From JAVVHH01 sp964657565 (GTDB lineage: Bacteria > Pseudomonadota > Alphaproteobacteria > Acetobacterales > Acetobacteraceae): a stretch of 43,473 bases of DNA. The stretch is from assembly GCA_964657565.1 (NCBI GenBank), contig CAZZVQ010000029.1, forward strand, positions 1-43,473, in the 5' to 3' direction. This document shows positions 40,831 through 43,473 of this stretch, piece after piece; position 1 is the first letter of the stretch; each line of letters opens with the position of its first letter. The notes beneath the pieces were generated by a model. It saw only the letters and a program-made list of their open reading frames with translations, did not search any database and had not been told where the DNA came from. The position numbers and the translations under genes are program-made.

Positions 40831-41610
40831 ATGCAGACCGGTGCGATCACCAATTACATCGATGTGGCGCAATTGGCGCTTTATGCGTTCTGGCTGTTCT
40901 TCGCCGGACTGATCTTCTACCTACACCGCGAGAACAAGCGCGAGGGCTACCCGCTCGTCGCCGCCGACCGCGCCGGCGTCAGCCCGGTCATCGTGCAGGG
41001 CTTCCCGGCCATCCCGGATCCGAAGGCGTTCCCGATGCCGGACGGGTCGCAGCTGATGGTGCCGCGGGCGGAAAGCCGCGAGCCGCTCACCCGGTTCAAG
41101 CGCGTCGGCAAGTTCCAGGGCGCGCCGATCGAGCCGACCGGCGAGCCGCTCACCGCCGGCATCGGTCCGGGCGCCTGGGCGAACCGGCACGACGTGCCCG
41201 ACCTCGCGTTCGACGACGGGCTGCCGAAGATCGTGCCGCTCCGGGCCGCGCCGGGGTTCTTCCTGGCCATGGAGGACCCGATCGTCATCGGCTACACCGT
41301 GATCGGCGCCGATGACGAGGTCGCCGGCACGGTTGTCGAGGCCTGGATCGACCGCTCGGAAGTCGTGGTCCGCTACCTCGAGGTCGAACTCGTCAGCGGT
41401 GGGCATGTGTTGCTGCCGATGAACTTCATCCGCATCGACAACAAGGGCAAGCGGATCATCTGCCGCTACATCAAGGCAGCCCAATTCGCGCTCGCCCCGG
41501 TCCCGAAAGTGGCCGACGAGGTCACGATCCTCGAAGAAGACAAGATCATGGCGTTCTACGCCGGCGGCAGCCTCTACGCCTGGCCCGGCCGTGAAAGCCC
41601 GCTGCTGTGA
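40831..41610 (+). CDS. puhA: Photosynthetic reaction centre subunit H
   Basis: This is the H subunit of the type II reaction centre, 259 residues. One N-terminal membrane helix (about 12-32, ALYAFWLFFAGLIFYLHREN) is followed by a cytoplasmic beta domain; the helix ends in YLHRENKREGYPL, which is typical. Conserved later parts are PIEPTGEPLTAGIGPGAWA, DPIVIGYTVIGADDEVAGTV and YAGGSLYA near the C-terminus. GGGAG lies 7 bases before ATG 40831. The subunit stabilises the L/M core and shapes proton delivery to QB. Confidence 0.97.
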   Translation: MQTGAITNYIDVAQLALYAFWLFFAGLIFYLHRENKREGYPLVAADRAGVSPVIVQGFPAIPDPKAFPMPDGSQLMVPRAESREPLTRFKRVGKFQGAPIEPTGEPLTAGIGPGAWANRHDVPDLAFDDGLPKIVPLRAAPGFFLAMEDPIVIGYTVIGADDEVAGTVVEAWIDRSEVVVRYLEVELVSGGHVLLPMNFIRIDNKGKRIICRYIKAAQFALAPVPKVADEVTILEEDKIMAFYAGGSLYAWPGRESPLL

Positions 41611-42206
41611 TCCCGCGCGGGCTACCGGGACGGCTCCCGGCGGGCGAGACCCTGCTCTGGCAGGGCGCGCCGGCCTGGCGCGTCCTGGCGCGGACCGCCC
41701 TGCATACGCGGGGACTCGCGATCTACTTCGCAGCCCTCGCGTGCGTGGCCGCGGTGACCGGCGGCGGCGTCCTGAGTGGGGCAAAGGTCGCCGGCCTCGG
41801 CCTGATCCCGCTCGCGCTCGCCTACGCCTACGCCTACGCGGTGTCACGCGGGACGGTCTACAGCATCACCAACCGCCGGGTCGTTATGCATATCGGGCTG
41901 GCGCTCCCGGTGACGCTGAACCTGCCGTTGGAGCGGGTGGCGTCGGCCGATCTGCTCACGGCCGCCGATGGCAGCGGCGACCTGTCGCTGACGCTGGCCG
42001 GAAGCGACCGCTTCTCCTACGTGGTGCTGTGGCCGCATGCCCGGCCGTGGCGGTTCTCCCCGGCACAGCCCACGCTGCGAGGGCTGGCCAACGCGGCGGA
42101 ACCGGCGCAGGTTTTGGCCGACGCGCTAGCGTCCGCCGCCACGATTGCGGTGCCAAGCTGGAGCAAAACGGAATACGAGACGATGCAAACGCCGCTCGCG
42201 GCCTAA
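41607..42206 (+). CDS. puhB: Photosynthetic complex assembly protein PuhB
   Basis: This 199-residue membrane protein is required for reaction-centre assembly in Rhodobacter. The N-terminus has PAGETLLWQGAPAWRVLARTALHTR, the start of a PH-like domain, then two hydrophobic segments near residues 40-75 and the PH-like strands SITNRRVVMHIGLALP and LTLAGSDRFSYVVLWPHARPW. The start is GTG 41607 (GTGA overlap with puhA). puhC follows after 23 bases with AGGAG. Confidence 0.92.
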   Translation: MIPRGLPGRLPAGETLLWQGAPAWRVLARTALHTRGLAIYFAALACVAAVTGGGVLSGAKVAGLGLIPLALAYAYAYAVSRGTVYSITNRRVVMHIGLALPVTLNLPLERVASADLLTAADGSGDLSLTLAGSDRFSYVVLWPHARPWRFSPAQPTLRGLANAAEPAQVLADALASAATIAVPSWSKTEYETMQTPLAA

Positions 42207-42229
42207 AGTAAGCAATAGGAGCGTCGATC

Positions 42230-42661
42230 ATGTCCCAGTCACCCGTGTTCCCCCGCCTTCCGCTCTTCGCGGTCTTCACGGTGCTGACCGTCACGGTGGT
42301 CGGCGCGTTCATCGGCCGCGTCACGCACGCGGGGGTGACCATCCCGGGGACGTCGCTGGTCGCCGAGCGGGATCTGCGCTTCCTCGACCGCGACGATGGC
42401 GCCGTGGTCGTCAAATCGGCCAAGGACGGGCATGAGGTCGCGGTCTATACCGGCGAGCAGGGCTTCCTGCGCGGGACCCTGCGGGGCTTCGCGCGGACCC
42501 GGCATCTGAGCGGGCTTGGCCCGGAACAGCCATTCCAACTGTCCCGCTGGTCCGACGGGCGGCTGACGCTTGACGACCATGCCACCGGACAGCATGTCGA
42601 GTTGATGGCGTTCGGGCCGACCAACGTGGCCGTGTTCGCGCCACTGCTGGATCGGAATTGA
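42230..42661 (+). CDS. puhC: Photosynthetic complex assembly protein PuhC
   Basis: This 143-residue protein has one N-terminal membrane helix (about 10-32) and a periplasmic domain. The stretch ERDLRFLDRDDGAVVV and the later GFARTRHLSGL / PFQLSRWSDGRLTLDD region match PuhC, which supports assembly of the LH1-RC core and possibly PufX/PufQ function. An AGGAG ribosome site precedes ATG 42230 by 8 bases. It is followed by a small ORF whose ATG shares its stop codon. Confidence 0.9.
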   Translation: MSQSPVFPRLPLFAVFTVLTVTVVGAFIGRVTHAGVTIPGTSLVAERDLRFLDRDDGAVVVKSAKDGHEVAVYTGEQGFLRGTLRGFARTRHLSGLGPEQPFQLSRWSDGRLTLDDHATGQHVELMAFGPTNVAVFAPLLDRN

Positions 42662-42954
42662 TGGGCCTGATCTCCGAAGGAACGCTCGCCATCAAGGCGG
42701 ATGTGGACATCGAGAAGACGTTCGACAGCTTCCACGCCTACGCGGTGCCGGACGGCGTCGACATCCGGCCCGGCGACGTCGTCTACCTGCACGGCGTTCC
42801 AACCGATATCGGCTTCGGCGAGCGCCTGGTGATGCAGTGCGATGCCACGGTGCACCGCGCCGGGCCGCTGCTGCGGGTCTGGACGGCCTTCACCTCGATG
42901 TTCGAGTTAACCCAACTCTACGAAGTCGGCTTCGAGCCGAAGGAGGCGTCATGA
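42661..42954 (+). CDS. Small conserved-context protein of unknown function between puhC and acsF
   Basis: This is a 97-residue soluble protein with no membrane helix or known cofactor motif. It is rich in short hydrophobic strands (IKADVDIEKTFDSFHAYAVP, PGDVVYLHGVP, RLVMQCDATVHRAG, LFELTQLYEVGFEPK-like segments), suggesting a small beta-rich fold. ATG 42661 shares a base with the puhC stop, and its own stop overlaps acsF (ATGA). Similar small ORFs lie between puhC and acsF in other purple bacteria, where they have no settled function; that recollection was not searched. Possible roles are assembly or cyclase support. Confidence 0.75.
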   Translation: MGLISEGTLAIKADVDIEKTFDSFHAYAVPDGVDIRPGDVVYLHGVPTDIGFGERLVMQCDATVHRAGPLLRVWTAFTSMFELTQLYEVGFEPKEAS

Positions 42955-43473
42955 AACAGATAAACGCCACCACCGAACTGGCCAAGCAGGACACCATCCT
43001 GACGCCGCGGTTCTACACCACCGATTTCGAGGCGATGTCCAAGATCGACGTCTCCGGCGTGCGCCGCGAGTGGGACGGGCTGATCGCCGAGCTGCGGGCG
43101 GACCCGAACAAGGGCCATTTCGTCCGCAACGAGAAGTTCGACGTCGACCTCTCCGACATGGAGCCGGCACTAAGGGCCGAGTTGCTGGAGTTCCTGGTGA
43201 GCTCCGTCACCGCGGAGTTCTCCGGCTGCGTGCTGTATGCCGAGATCAAGAAGCGCATCGCACCGGGCGACATCCGCGAGCTGTTCACCTTCATGACCCG
43301 CGACGAGGCCCGCCATGCCGGCTTCATCAATGACAGCCTCAAGGACATGGGCGTCGGCGTCGATCTCGGCTTCCTGACCAAGGCCAAGAAATACACCTAT
43401 TTCCGGCCCAAATTCATCTTCTACGCGACCTACCTGTCCGAGAAGATCGGCTACGCCCGCTACATCACCATCT
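42951..43473 (+). CDS. acsF: Aerobic Mg-protoporphyrin IX monomethyl ester cyclase AcsF (partial, right edge)
   Basis: This is the oxygen-dependent diiron cyclase that forms the isocyclic ring of (bacterio)chlorophyll. 174 residues are visible of about 350. LTPRFYTTDFEAM, RNEKFDVDLSDMEPALR and TYFRPKFIFYATYLSEKIGYARY are characteristic. Diiron ligands begin with the Glu in AEFSGCVLYAEI and the Glu/His of MTRDEARHAGF (ExxH). ATG 42951 has a near-perfect AAGGAGG site 5 bases upstream and overlaps the preceding gene. The 3' half is outside the window. Confidence 0.95.
   Translation, partial: MKQINATTELAKQDTILTPRFYTTDFEAMSKIDVSGVRREWDGLIAELRADPNKGHFVRNEKFDVDLSDMEPALRAELLEFLVSSVTAEFSGCVLYAEIKKRIAPGDIRELFTFMTRDEARHAGFINDSLKDMGVGVDLGFLTKAKKYTYFRPKFIFYATYLSEKIGYARYITI

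Noticed and set aside
1..43473. CRISPR arrays, tRNA/rRNA genes, insertion sequences or phage genes
   Set aside because: No regularly spaced direct repeats, cloverleaf-like sequence, transposase motifs or phage structural genes were recognised in reading either strand.

Overview
The window is GC-rich, densely packed chromosomal DNA from an anoxygenic phototrophic proteobacterium. The gene content (bchFNBHLM-lhaA-puhABC, an AerR/PpsR pair, bchG-bch2-bchP, acsF) is that of a purple-bacterial photosynthesis gene cluster. The AerR/PpsR regulators and the order bchFNBHLM-lhaA-puhABC point to Alphaproteobacteria, perhaps Rhodospirillales/Acetobacteraceae. That placement is inference, since no rRNA or other phylogenetic marker is in the window. 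No tRNA, rRNA, CRISPR array, insertion sequence or phage gene was recognised.

Layout. (1) 1-6745, minus strand: actABCDEF, encoding alternative complex III, a quinol-oxidising replacement for cytochrome bc1; actF runs off the left edge. (2) 6887-8708, minus strand: a nitroreductase and the Na+/H+ antiporter NhaA. (3) 8764-17177, plus strand: nine tightly packed genes for a glycan or glycoconjugate: a GT9-like transferase, two tandem CgeB-like transferases, a sugar nucleotidyltransferase, a CmoB-like methyltransferase, an apparently circularly permuted glycosidase-like protein, a PIG-L deacetylase, a GT4 transferase and a CelD-like acyltransferase. No polymerase or exporter is present. (4) 17144-22903, minus strand: an AI-2E/PerM-type membrane protein and a branched-chain amino-acid-type ABC transporter whose two ATPases are fused into one protein (livK-livH-livM-livGF). 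(5) 23060-30523, minus strand: aerR-ppsR-bchG-bch2-bchP-tspO-hemC. (6) 30746-43473, plus strand: bchF-N-B-H-L-M-lhaA-puhA-B-C, a small unknown gene, then acsF cut by the right edge.

How the parts work together. HemC feeds tetrapyrrole synthesis. BchH and BchM start the magnesium branch, AcsF closes the isocyclic ring with O2, BchLNB reduces ring D without O2, BchF hydrates the 3-vinyl group, and BchG and BchP add and saturate the tail. LhaA, Bch2 and PuhA/B/C assemble and form the light-harvesting/reaction-centre core. AerR (B12 domain) and PpsR (PAS/HTH) head one arm. The region between aerR and bchF carries a symmetric nested dyad built from PpsR-like half-sites, plus a perfect TGT-N12-ACA site over the bchF start codon, so both arms are probably controlled from this one region.

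The most unusual sequence features are: two copies of the same kind of palindromic repeat inserted in frame inside genes (the PIG-L deacetylase gene and bchH); long inverted repeats beside livK and at the end of hemC; the LivG-LivF fusion; the rotated motif order of the glycosidase-like protein; and very frequent 4-base stop/start overlaps that often use GTG or TTG starts.
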